A stretch of DNA of 64,000 nt from the NCBI GenBank assembly GCA_963779515.1, contig CAVZYN010000002.1, forward strand, positions 744,001 to 808,000. The letters are read 5' to 3'. Below, in pieces: positions 34,983 through 43,216 of this stretch (positions within the stretch are counted from its first letter, which is position 1; the number at the start of each line of letters is the position of its first letter). Made by a program: the position numbers and the translations under genes. The notes below the pieces were generated by a model. The model searched no databases and had not been told where the DNA came from. It saw only the letters and a program-made list of their open reading frames with translations. The DNA comes from CAVZYN01 sp963779515. GTDB lineage: Bacteria > Pseudomonadota > Alphaproteobacteria > Rhizobiales > Hyphomicrobiaceae.

Positions 34983-36209
34983 ATGACTTTCAAGATGTTT
35001 GGGCGACGGCCGGTGGTTGGCGCGTTGGCACTGTGCGCTCTTGTGGGGCTTGGTGGTGGTGCGGGAAACGCGCAATCGGGCGCACCAGTGAAGGTCGGTG
35101 AGCTGAACTCTTACAGCCGCTTTGCCGCGTTCGCGATCCCCTACCGCAATGGCATCCAGTTGGCTGAAAGCGAGATCAATGCCAAGGGCGGTGTGCTCGG
35201 CGGCCGCAAGCTCGAATTCGTGATCCGCGACGATGGTGCGACGCCTGGAGACGCAGTGCGGGTCGCCGAAGAATTGCTGACGCGGGAAGGCGTGTCATTC
35301 CTCGTCGGCACCTTCCTGTCGAACGTCGGGCTGGCGGTCGCCGATTTCGCGAACCAGAAGAAGACGCTGTTCCTTGCCTCCGAGCCGCTGTCCGATGCGG
35401 TGACGATGGCTGCCGGCAACAAGTACACCTATCGCATCCGGCCCTCGACATTCATGCAGACGAAGATGCTGGTCGAAGCGGTGAAGGCCAAGAACGTGAA
35501 GCGCTGGGCGATCGTGGCGCCCAACTACGAGTATGGCCAGTCGGCGGCGGCGAGCTTCAAGCGCCTGATCAAAGAGGCGACGCCGTCAGCCGAAGTCGTT
35601 GTTGAACAGTACCCGGCGTTGGGCAAGGTCGATGCGGGCGCGACGGTCGCCGCGCTGGCGCAAGGCAATCCGGACGGGATCTTCAACGTGCTGTTCGGCG
35701 CGGATCTGACGCCGTTTGTTCGCGAGGGTAACACCCGCGGACTGTTCCAGGGCAAGACCGTGGTGAGCCTGTTGACGGGTGAGCCCGAGTATCTGCTGCC
35801 GTTGAAGGACGAAACGCCGGAGGGCTGGATCGTCACCGGCTATCCTTGGGAGCAGATCGACACGCCGGCGCACAAGGCGTTCGTCGATGCCTACAAGGCG
35901 AAGTTCAACGATACGCCGCGGCTTGGCACCTTTCTCGGATACGTGGTCGCCTACATGGTGCGCGACGTCATCAACAAGGCGGGTTCGACCGAAACCGACA
36001 AGCTGTTGGCCGCCCTTGACGACATGAAGTTCGAGACCATCGTTGGCCCGGTGACAATGCGCGGCAGCGATCATCAAGCCAGCATGGGTGCTTGGGTCGG
36101 GGAAACCACGCAAAAGGGCGGACAAGGCGTCATGAAGAACTGGAAGTTCCTCGATGGCACGCCGTACATGTTCACCGACGCCGAAGTGAAGGCGGCGCGG
36201 AAGAACTAG
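34983..36209 (+). CDS. Branched-chain amino acid/amide ABC transporter substrate-binding protein, LivJ-like
   Basis: 408 residues from ATG 34983 (GGGAGAAGACG upstream). The signal peptide ends near GNAQS. The Peripla_BP_6 fold shows VKVGELNSYSRFAAFAIPYR, GIQLAESEINAKGGVLGGRK, VIRDDGATPGDAVRVAEELL, and KRWAIVAPNYEYGQSAAASF. Family members bind branched-chain amino acids, amides, urea or aromatic acids. It heads an operon with a fused permease and two ATPases. Its divergence from urate-degradation genes makes a nitrogenous ligand plausible but unproven. Confidence 0.9.
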   Translation: MTFKMFGRRPVVGALALCALVGLGGGAGNAQSGAPVKVGELNSYSRFAAFAIPYRNGIQLAESEINAKGGVLGGRKLEFVIRDDGATPGDAVRVAEELLTREGVSFLVGTFLSNVGLAVADFANQKKTLFLASEPLSDAVTMAAGNKYTYRIRPSTFMQTKMLVEAVKAKNVKRWAIVAPNYEYGQSAAASFKRLIKEATPSAEVVVEQYPALGKVDAGATVAALAQGNPDGIFNVLFGADLTPFVREGNTRGLFQGKTVVSLLTGEPEYLLPLKDETPEGWIVTGYPWEQIDTPAHKAFVDAYKAKFNDTPRLGTFLGYVVAYMVRDVINKAGSTETDKLLAALDDMKFETIVGPVTMRGSDHQASMGAWVGETTQKGGQGVMKNWKFLDGTPYMFTDAEVKAARKN

Positions 36210-36237
36210 ATCAGACGAGCGAGGCGACTTCGTAAAT

Positions 36238-36352
36238 CCTTCTCCCCATGGGGGAGAAGGTGCCCGAAGGGCGAATGAGGGGGCCTTCAAGCCAAGTGAC
36301 TAAAATCCCCCTCACCTGTCGCTTCGCGACATCCTCTCCCCAACGGGAGAGG
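36238..36352. repeat. Mosaic palindromic intergenic element inside the Liv-type operon
   Basis: The gap holds three perfect hairpins: CCTTCTCCCC-ATG-GGGGAGAAGG (36238-36260), TGTCGC-TTC-GCGACA (36317-36331), and CCTCTCCC-CAAC-GGGAGAGG (36333-36352). Two inner arms, GAGGGGG and CCCCCTC (about 36277-36283 / 36306-36312), pair as well. The pattern resembles the REP/BIME-like elements reported in rhizobial genomes. It could stabilise or attenuate the mRNA between the binding-protein gene and the permease gene. Confidence 0.7.
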
Positions 36353-36360
36353 AAGCTCCC

Positions 36361-38217
36361 ATGACCCTCTCATTTTTCGTTGGACAGGTTCTGAACGGTC
36401 TCGCCAGTGCGTCGGCGCTGTTCATCATGGCGTCGGGACTGACGATCGTATTCGGCGTGACGCGTATCGTGAATTTCGCGCACGGCTCACTCTATATGCT
36501 GGGCGCCTATTTCGCGGTGACGCTGGTGCCGCGGCTCCTGAGCGTATCGTACAGTTTGCCGATGTTCCTGCTGGCGGTTGTCGGGGCTGCGATCTTGGTG
36601 GGCGCCGCTGGCGTGCTGCTCGAAATGCTGCTGTTGCGCCGGATCTATAAGGCGCCCGAGCTGCTGCAGTTGCTGGCGACCTTCGCGGTCGTGCTGATCG
36701 TGCAAGATCTCGTCATCCGAGTTTGGGGACCGCAGGATATTCTCGGGCCGCGCGTGCCGGGGCTGCGGGATGCGGTCGATATCCTCGGGCAGAAGTTTCC
36801 TGCCTATGAGCTGTTTTTGATTGCCTGCGGTCCGATTGTGTTCGCGGGGCTGTGGGTGCTGATGCAGAAGACGCGGTTCGGTATTCTCATACGGGCGGCG
36901 ACCCAGGACCGAGAGATGGTGGATGCGCTGGGCGTGCAGCAGAGCTGGCTGTTCACGTGTGTGCTGTTTCTCGGCGCCTTCCTTGCCGGACTTGGCGGGG
37001 CTCTGCAAATTCCGAAGGCAGCAGCGACGCCGCAGATGGATATCGCGGTTCTGTCAGAAGCCTTTGTCGTCACGGTGATCGGTGGCATGGGGTCGGTCCC
37101 CGGCGCGGCGCTCGCGGCGGTGATCATCGGTCTGGTGCAGGCGTTCGGCATTCTCATCTTTCCAAAGATCACGCTGGTGCTGGTGTTCTTGCTGATGGCG
37201 ATCGTGCTGATCATCAAGCCGTGGGGGTTGCTGGGGCGGCCCGAGGCGGCACCACCGCGCGCAGTGCTGCCCGAGGGGTTCGTGCTGTTGCAGCCGTGGA
37301 CCGAGACGGGACAGCGTGGAGCGTTGGGTGTGCTGGCGGCGTTGGCGCTGTTGCCGGTGGTGGCGGACGCGTATCTCTTGAAGGTGGCGATTGAAGTTCT
37401 GGTGTTTGCGCTCGGTGCGTTTAGTTTGAGCTTCCTGATTGGCAACGCGGGGTTGGTTTCGTTCGGCCATGCCGCCTATTTCGGGCTTGGCGCCTATGCG
37501 GCTGGATTGCTGGTCACGAAGGCCGGTGCATCGATGGTGCCTGCGCTGATCGCGGCACCCCTGCTTGCGGGACTTAGCGCCGCGCTGTTCGGGATGTTCA
37601 TTGTCAGATTGTCCGGCATCTATCTCGCGATGCTGACGCTTGCGTGCGCGCAGATCACATACGCTGTCGCGTTCCAGTGGGTCGAGGTTACGGGCGGTGA
37701 CAACGGCGTCGTCGGTGTCTGGCCGTCGGCGTGGGCGTCGGGGCGGATCACGTACTACTATCTGACGCTGATCGTCGTAACGGCGGCGATCTGGGCCTTG
37801 CATCATCTCATCCACGCGCCGATGGGCTACGCGCTGCGCGCCGCGCGCGACAGCGTTGCCCGTGCCGACGCCATCGGCATCCATGTCGAGCGATTGCGGT
37901 TGATCGGATTCACGGTGGCAGGTGCCGCGGCCGGCCTTGCGGGCGCGCTCTATGCCTTCTCGAAAGGGTCGATCGATCCGACCGTGCTGTCGATCCCGCA
38001 GTCGGTCGACTTTCTGGTGATGATGCTGATGGGCGGCATTCAGACGGTTGCGGGTGCGCTCGTGGGGGCTGGTGCGTTTCACACGCTGAAGGATTGGGTG
38101 ATGCCGTTGACCGACTACTGGCGGGCGCTGTTGGGGGTCGCAATCATCGCGATCGTACTGGTGTTTCCGCATGGCTTGGCGGGAGCCTGGTCGCGCTGGC
38201 GCGGGGGTGCTCGATGA
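36361..38217 (+). CDS. Fused LivH-LivM-type ABC permease
   Basis: 618 residues; the two normally separate membrane subunits are joined. Residues 1-300 are LivH-like: IVFGVTRIVNFAHGSLYMLG, TQDREMVDALGVQQSWLF, GGMGSVPGAALAAVIIGLVQ. Residues 315-618 are LivM-like: GLVSFGHAAYFGLGAYAAGL, ALRAARDSVARADAIGIHVE (EAA-type loop), FLVMMLMGGIQTVAGALVGA. About 18 membrane helices are predicted. The junction around residue 300 (EAAPPRAVLPEGFVLLQPW) shows no stop and no frameshift. It overlaps livG by ATGA. Confidence 0.93.
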   Translation: MTLSFFVGQVLNGLASASALFIMASGLTIVFGVTRIVNFAHGSLYMLGAYFAVTLVPRLLSVSYSLPMFLLAVVGAAILVGAAGVLLEMLLLRRIYKAPELLQLLATFAVVLIVQDLVIRVWGPQDILGPRVPGLRDAVDILGQKFPAYELFLIACGPIVFAGLWVLMQKTRFGILIRAATQDREMVDALGVQQSWLFTCVLFLGAFLAGLGGALQIPKAAATPQMDIAVLSEAFVVTVIGGMGSVPGAALAAVIIGLVQAFGILIFPKITLVLVFLLMAIVLIIKPWGLLGRPEAAPPRAVLPEGFVLLQPWTETGQRGALGVLAALALLPVVADAYLLKVAIEVLVFALGAFSLSFLIGNAGLVSFGHAAYFGLGAYAAGLLVTKAGASMVPALIAAPLLAGLSAALFGMFIVRLSGIYLAMLTLACAQITYAVAFQWVEVTGGDNGVVGVWPSAWASGRITYYYLTLIVVTAAIWALHHLIHAPMGYALRAARDSVARADAIGIHVERLRLIGFTVAGAAAGLAGALYAFSKGSIDPTVLSIPQSVDFLVMMLMGGIQTVAGALVGAGAFHTLKDWVMPLTDYWRALLGVAIIAIVLVFPHGLAGAWSRWRGGAR

Positions 38218-39002
38218 GCCTGCTGGCGGTCGATCGCCTCAACAAGTCGTTCGGCGGCGTTGTCGCGGCGCGCGACGTGACGTTCGCGGTCGAACCGGGC
38301 CAGCTCGTCGCTCTGATCGGACCGAACGGCGCCGGCAAGAGTACGACATTCAACATGGTGGGTGGCCAGTTGAAGCCCGACAGCGGGACCGTGACTCTCG
38401 ACGGGAGGGTGATCACAGGCCTCGCACCCCGTGCGATTTGGCGTCTCGGCGTTGGCCGTACCTTTCAGATCGCGCAGACGTTCGTCTCCATGACGGTTGC
38501 AGAAAACGTGCAGATGGCGCTGCAGAGCATGGCGGGACAGACGTTCGATGTGATGGCATCGGCGCACCGGCTGGCGCGCGAGGAGGCGCGGGCGCTGCTT
38601 GATCAAGTCGGCATGGCGGACGACGCGGGCCGGCCGATCAGTACGTTGGCCTACGGCGATGTAAAGCGCGTGGAATTGGCGATCGCGTTGGCGGGCAAGC
38701 CGAAGCTGCTGTTGATGGACGAGCCGACGGCGGGCATGGCGCCGAAAGAGCGCGAGGCGCTGATGGCGCTGACGGCGAAGACGGCTGAGGCCAAGCAGAT
38801 TGGCGTGCTGTTCACCGAGCACGACATGGATTCCGTGTTCGGCCATGCCGACCAAATTCTGGTGCTGGTGCGTGGCGAGATCATCGCGCGCGGCAAACCG
38901 GACGAGATCCGTGCCAGCCGCCGCGTGCGCGAAGTCTATCTCGGGTCGTTCGGGACGGCGGCGGCGGCCGAAGCACGGCGCACCGCGGCGGGTGCGCGAT
39001 GA
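38214..39002 (+). CDS. Liv-type ABC transporter ATP-binding protein (LivG-like)
   Basis: 262 residues. Walker A GPNGAGKST (about residues 36-44), Q-loop in TFQIAQTF, the signature region STLAYGDVKRVELAIAL (the usual QR of LivG signatures is replaced by VKR), Walker B LLLMDEPTAGM, and H-loop TEHDMDSVF. The C-terminal 20 residues are Ala/Arg-rich. It energises uptake from the cytoplasmic face together with the following ATPase. The start ATG at 38214 overlaps the permease stop. Confidence 0.94.
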   Translation: MSLLAVDRLNKSFGGVVAARDVTFAVEPGQLVALIGPNGAGKSTTFNMVGGQLKPDSGTVTLDGRVITGLAPRAIWRLGVGRTFQIAQTFVSMTVAENVQMALQSMAGQTFDVMASAHRLAREEARALLDQVGMADDAGRPISTLAYGDVKRVELAIALAGKPKLLLMDEPTAGMAPKEREALMALTAKTAEAKQIGVLFTEHDMDSVFGHADQILVLVRGEIIARGKPDEIRASRRVREVYLGSFGTAAAAEARRTAAGAR

Positions 39003-39709
39003 CCGCACTGCTCCATGTCGATGGGCTCGATGCGCATTACGGCCTGGCGCAGGTGCTGTTCGGCGTATCGCTGGACGTCGGGCGCGGCGAGGTCGTCGCC
39101 CTCGTTGGCCGCAATGGCGCGGGCAAGTCGACGACGCTGAAAGCGATCATGGGCCTGGTCGAGGCACGTGCGCGTGCACTCGCGTTCGATGCGCGGGATA
39201 TCTTGCGGCGGCCGCCGCACACGATCGCGCGCGCGGGCCTTGGCTACGTCCCCGAAGACCGGCGCATCTTCACCGACCTCACCGTCGCCGAGAACCTGGA
39301 AGTGGGGCGCCAGCTGCCCCGTGATGGCCGGCAGCCTTGGACGCCGGAGCGGTTGTTCTCGATCTTCCCGAACTTGGCGGACATGCAGAACCGCCGCGCC
39401 AGCCAGATGTCGGGCGGTGAGCAACAAATGTTGACCATTGCCCGCACGCTGATGGGCAACCCGAACGCGGTGCTCTTGGACGAACCCTCCGAAGGCTTGG
39501 CGCCGATCATCGTCGAGCAGATGGCGGAGGCGGTGACGCGGATGAAGGCGGAGGGAATCGCGGTACTTTTGTCGGAGCAGAACCTCTACTTTGCCTCCGC
39601 AGTGTCGGACCGGGCGTACGTGATCGAGACGGGGCAGATCCGGCACGCGGGCCCCATGGCCGACGTGATGAGCAATGCGGCCGTCCGGGACGCGTACTTG
39701 GGCGTGTGA
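38999..39709 (+). CDS. Liv-type ABC transporter ATP-binding protein (LivF-like)
   Basis: 236 residues. Walker A GRNGAGKSTT, signature QMSGGEQQMLTIART, Walker B AVLLDEPSEGLAP, and H-loop region LLSEQNLYF. The typical LivF sequence GYVPEDRRIFTDLTVAENLE is present. The ATG overlaps the stop of the LivG-like gene (38999-39002). It ends the operon. A 214-bp gap to crtE follows. Confidence 0.95.
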   Translation: MTALLHVDGLDAHYGLAQVLFGVSLDVGRGEVVALVGRNGAGKSTTLKAIMGLVEARARALAFDARDILRRPPHTIARAGLGYVPEDRRIFTDLTVAENLEVGRQLPRDGRQPWTPERLFSIFPNLADMQNRRASQMSGGEQQMLTIARTLMGNPNAVLLDEPSEGLAPIIVEQMAEAVTRMKAEGIAVLLSEQNLYFASAVSDRAYVIETGQIRHAGPMADVMSNAAVRDAYLGV

Positions 39710-39874
39710 CGCCGCCACTTTATGGGGCTCCGTTGCCAAGTTGCGCCGCGATCTTGCCCGCGTCTCACCGCAATCGTACTTAAACGTCGGCGCCAGTGAT
39801 CCGGACCGAACCGTTCGCCGTTAGTTCGAGGTATGGGTGGCGCCTGCATGGCCGTCGCTTGGGCCAGGCATTGG

Positions 39875-39913
39875 TGTTCGGCACTGGAACAGCTAAGGTC
39901 GATATTCGATATC
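39875..39913 (+). promoter_or_regulatory. Two candidate operators upstream of crtE
   Basis: TGTTC-N7-GAACA (39875-39891) and GATAT-N3-ATATC (39901-39913) are both perfect inverted repeats in the 50 bp preceding crtE. The second lies directly before the ribosome-binding site GGAG (39915-39918). No clear -35/-10 pair was found. They are candidates for a light, redox or repressor control of the crtE-crtZ unit. The first is one base short of the TGT-N12-ACA consensus of PpsR/CrtJ. Confidence 0.35.
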
Positions 39914-39923
39914 CGGAGCCATC

Positions 39924-40886
39924 ATGCAGCAGTCCGTACGCCATCATCACGCCGACCCGCGCGCGCAGGGCACGGAGACCCTCGGACACGGCATGATCGC
40001 GAGCGATACAATTTCAATCGAGTATCTGAGGACGATGATCGACCGCCGGCTTGGCGTCCTCGTGCCCGGCGCACAGATGATACCGCAGCGCTTGCATCAA
40101 GCGGTACGCTACAGTTTGCTCGCCAGCGGCAAGCGGCTCCGGCCGGTTCTGACGGTGTTGACGTCGCAGCATGTCGGACGTGATGATCTAGTCGCGATCG
40201 ATGCGGCTTGCGCGATCGAGATGGTGCATGCGGCGTCCCTGGTGATGGACGATCTGCCGGCGATGGACAATTCGGATCTGAGGCGCGGGCAACCGACGGC
40301 GCATCGCCAGTTCGGTGAGGACCTCGCGATCCTGTCGGGAATTGGTTTGCTCAACCGGGCGTTCGGTGTCCTAAGCTCAGTCGAAGGCGTGGCGGCAGAA
40401 ACGCGGATCGAGATGGTGGCGGCGCTCTCCGAAGCGATAGGCTCGAACGGTTTGGTCGGTGGCCAGGTGCTCGATTTGCGGGAGCGGTCCGCGGCTCTCG
40501 GGATCTCAGGCGTGCAAGAGATCAACCGGCGGAAGACGGCGGCGTTGTTCGTCGCGGCCGCGGAAATCGGCGCACGCGTTGGCGGCGCAAACGCGCGGCA
40601 GGTCGACGCCGCACGCAAGTTCGGAGCAGAGCTTGGGTTTGCGCTGCAAATTTCCGATGATCTGATCGACGATCCGGCATTCGCGGGTAAGACCGGAAAG
40701 GACACGGGCAAGGACGCTGATAAGCCGACAGTGGTATCGGTGTTGGGCAAGGCGGCGGCCATCAGGCTCTATCAGGCGCACCTGGGTGAAGCCCGTGCGT
40801 GCCTCGCTGAAATGAACCCGGCGCGGCCAAAAGACAGCCCGCTCTTCACATTCTTCGAGGCCAACATGGCCCAGTTCAAGGACTAA
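39924..40886 (+). CDS. crtE: Geranylgeranyl diphosphate synthase
   Basis: 320 residues. Family motifs are GKRLRPVLTVLT, the first aspartate-rich motif MDDLPAMDNSDLRRG (DDxxxxD), a second region FALQISDDLIDDPAF, and the KTGKDTGKDADKPTVVSV lid. It elongates FPP to GGPP, the entry step to the carotenoid pathway. The N-terminal 22 residues (His-rich, disordered) are an extension not required by the family; internal ATGs at 39993 or later are possible but lack a better ribosome-binding site. First gene of crtE-crtZ. Confidence 0.93.
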   Translation: MQQSVRHHHADPRAQGTETLGHGMIASDTISIEYLRTMIDRRLGVLVPGAQMIPQRLHQAVRYSLLASGKRLRPVLTVLTSQHVGRDDLVAIDAACAIEMVHAASLVMDDLPAMDNSDLRRGQPTAHRQFGEDLAILSGIGLLNRAFGVLSSVEGVAAETRIEMVAALSEAIGSNGLVGGQVLDLRERSAALGISGVQEINRRKTAALFVAAAEIGARVGGANARQVDAARKFGAELGFALQISDDLIDDPAFAGKTGKDTGKDADKPTVVSVLGKAAAIRLYQAHLGEARACLAEMNPARPKDSPLFTFFEANMAQFKD

Positions 40887-40905
40887 GGTTGGGGCGCTGC
40901 ATCGG

Positions 40906-41424
40906 ATGCTGCTGGGGCTTGGAATAACGATTGCAACCGTTGCTCTGATGGAGCTGGTCGCAAATCTCACGCACAAATATGTCATGCACGGGTGGGGCTG
41001 GGCGTGGCATGAGTCGCACCATACGACCCACGACGAGACATTCGAGCGGAACGACCTTTATGCCGTGGTTTTCGCGGTGCCTTCGATGATCCTGATTTTC
41101 TTAGGCAGCTACTATGAGCATCCGGTGCTCTGGTTCGGATTGTGGGTTGGCGCCGGCATGACGATGTACGGATTTCTGTATTTTTTTATCCACGATGGGT
41201 TGGTGCACAATCGTTGGCCGTTCCGGCTTCTGCCGCGCGGACGTTACATGAAGCGGTTGGTCCAGGCGCACCGGCTGCATCACGCGGTGCATGGAAAAGA
41301 AGGGACGGTGTCGTTCGGCTTTCTGTACGCGCGGCCGGTGGACGAGCTCAAGGCGGAGCTGCAACGCATCCACGGTCCGGCTGGATTGCGGGCAGCGCGG
41401 GGCTCTGGGCGGCCAACTGCGTAG
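40906..41424 (+). CDS. crtZ: Beta-carotene 3-hydroxylase
   Basis: 172 residues, di-iron membrane hydroxylase of the fatty-acid-hydroxylase superfamily. All four histidine motifs are present: HKYVMHG, HESHHTTHDETF, HDGLVHNRWPF, and HRLHHAVHGKEG. Four short hydrophobic helices span the protein. It hydroxylates both beta-rings to give zeaxanthin. It lies 19 bp after crtE, and the TPR/ClpP-like gene follows 76 bp later. Confidence 0.94.
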   Translation: MLLGLGITIATVALMELVANLTHKYVMHGWGWAWHESHHTTHDETFERNDLYAVVFAVPSMILIFLGSYYEHPVLWFGLWVGAGMTMYGFLYFFIHDGLVHNRWPFRLLPRGRYMKRLVQAHRLHHAVHGKEGTVSFGFLYARPVDELKAELQRIHGPAGLRAARGSGRPTA

Positions 41425-41500
41425 ACGCCATTGCTGCGACCAGTGGCAGGGGGCGTCACCACGTGCCATGATGAAATGTGAGTGTGCCGTGGGGAACCGC

Positions 41501-43213
41501 ATGCGTCGCCTGAAACTGGGTCTGTGGAGTGCTGTCGGTCTGATGCTGGCGCTGAGTGCGCCGGTCGCGTCGCAGGATCGGCAGAGTGCCGCGCCGGAGA
41601 CACCTGGGGCGATCGCGCCTGATCTGCCGGCCACCGCCAAGCAGCCATGGCAAGTTGCAATGGACCTCGTCACGAGCGCGAATGCGCATGCGGCGCGGAA
41701 AGACTACGGCCGGGCAGCCAGTGATTTGGACCGGGCGTTGGAGCTCGATCCGAGATCCGACGGCGCCTATGCCGCGCGCGCGGCGATCCATGCTGAAAAG
41801 CAGGAGATCGACAAGGCGATCGCCGATTATACGCGAGCGACTGAAATCAACTCGGCGGCGATTGGTCTCAGATCGAGATTGGCCGGACTGTTGATTGATC
41901 GCGGCCGGCGGTCTTTTGATCAGAAGGACTACGATCGCGCCATCACGGATTCGAACTCCGCGTTGACGGCCGATCCTTCCGCAACGCAGGGCCATGGATT
42001 GCGCGGCAAAGCGCACCTCGGCAAGAAGAACTACTTGCCGGCGGTGGCGGATCTCACGTTTGCGATTCAGGCGGCGCCGAAGTCGGCCGATCTCTATCTC
42101 AGCCGCGGCCGCGCTTATGACGGCCGGGACGAAGCCCAAAGCGCTGTTGCGGACTACTCCAAGGTGATCGGGCTCGAGCCGAAGATGGCGGCGGCCTATG
42201 TTCTGCGCGCAGCCGCCTATGCCCGGCTCAAGGATCATGTTCGTGCGGGTGCCGACTATCGCGCGGCGCTCGCGATCGAGCCGAACAATGCGCTTGCCAA
42301 GGAGGGCGCCAGCAAGGTGCCGGACTCCGAATCCGAAAAGCCGCGGCCAGTGTTTTCCGACGCGCCGATGCGGGTGACTGTTGTGCGGACGGCGAAAACC
42401 GATTGTGCGCCGGCGTGCCTCGAGTGGATTGCAGCCGACGGGCGGATCGACGCCGATACGCCGGCGCTGTTCAAGAAGGTTCTGAAGGATCTGGGGCCGC
42501 GCAAGCTACCTGTCTTTGTCAATTCGAACGGCGGCGCGGTGAATTCGGGAATCGAGATCGGGCGCATGATCCGTGCCCATGGGCTCGATGTTTTCGTCAC
42601 CGGTAGTGACATTATTGCGTGCGAGCCGGCAGACAAGGTGTGCAAGCGCGGTCCGGCCAAGGCGGTCCCGAAACCGCATCTGGCGCGGTGCGCATCATCA
42701 TGCGCCTTTCTCCTTGCGGCAGGGACCCGGAGATACGTGGGCCCGTCGTCGATGGTCGGCGTGCACCAGATCGCGTCCTACCAGACGCGCTACAAGGTGT
42801 TGCGGCAGTATCGAATTCAGACGAAAATGGTCGATGGCAAGCGCGTCGAGATCGACCGGGAGCTGGTTTCGGAAAAGCGGGTCGATGAGGAAATGGTGCG
42901 CGCGAAGACGCCGGACAGCACCTATGCCCGGATCAAGTCGTTCTTCACGGAGATGGGGATCGACGACGCCATCATGCCGATCCTGATCTCGACGCCAAAC
43001 GCCGCGATGCATTGGCTGACCGTGACCGAGTTGGAGGTGACGCGGCTCGTGACCGACCGGATCAATGGCGAGCAGTTTATCGCCGGCATCAAGACGCCGG
43101 TATGGACCGAGGCGGATCGCGCGGCGTTGCGCGAGGCAATCGAAACGCAGAAGGCCAAGTCCGCCGCTGCCGCCGCCGCTGGGTCGAAGTTGAAACCAGC
43201 AAACAAGCCATAG
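41501..43213 (+). CDS. Exported TPR protein with ClpP/crotonase-fold domain
   Basis: 570 residues from ATG 41501, 6 bp after GGGGAA. The signal peptide ends around residue 25 (APVASQD). Residues 45-280 contain five or six TPR-type repeats (DYGRAASDLDRALELDPRSD; EIDKAIADYTRATEINSAA; DYDRAITDSNSALTADPSA). Residues 300-560 form a ClpP-like domain: PVFVNSNGGAVNSGIEIGRM, the nucleophile region RCASSCAFLLAAGTRRYVG (Ser399 or Ser400), and GVHQI with His422. This is the layout of uncharacterised COG3904-type proteins. It sits between the crt operons and ends 3 bp from crtB. Probably a periplasmic protease-like or scaffolding protein; unproven. Confidence 0.85.
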   Translation: MRRLKLGLWSAVGLMLALSAPVASQDRQSAAPETPGAIAPDLPATAKQPWQVAMDLVTSANAHAARKDYGRAASDLDRALELDPRSDGAYAARAAIHAEKQEIDKAIADYTRATEINSAAIGLRSRLAGLLIDRGRRSFDQKDYDRAITDSNSALTADPSATQGHGLRGKAHLGKKNYLPAVADLTFAIQAAPKSADLYLSRGRAYDGRDEAQSAVADYSKVIGLEPKMAAAYVLRAAAYARLKDHVRAGADYRAALAIEPNNALAKEGASKVPDSESEKPRPVFSDAPMRVTVVRTAKTDCAPACLEWIAADGRIDADTPALFKKVLKDLGPRKLPVFVNSNGGAVNSGIEIGRMIRAHGLDVFVTGSDIIACEPADKVCKRGPAKAVPKPHLARCASSCAFLLAAGTRRYVGPSSMVGVHQIASYQTRYKVLRQYRIQTKMVDGKRVEIDRELVSEKRVDEEMVRAKTPDSTYARIKSFFTEMGIDDAIMPILISTPNAAMHWLTVTELEVTRLVTDRINGEQFIAGIKTPVWTEADRAALREAIETQKAKSAAAAAAGSKLKPANKP

Positions 43214-43216
43214 ACG

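Noticed and set aside
39875..39891. PpsR/CrtJ-type operator (TGT-N12-ACA) upstream of crtE
   Set aside because: The spacing in this window is TGT-N11-ACA, one base short. The repeat is better described as TGTTC-N7-GAACA; assignment to PpsR is not supported.
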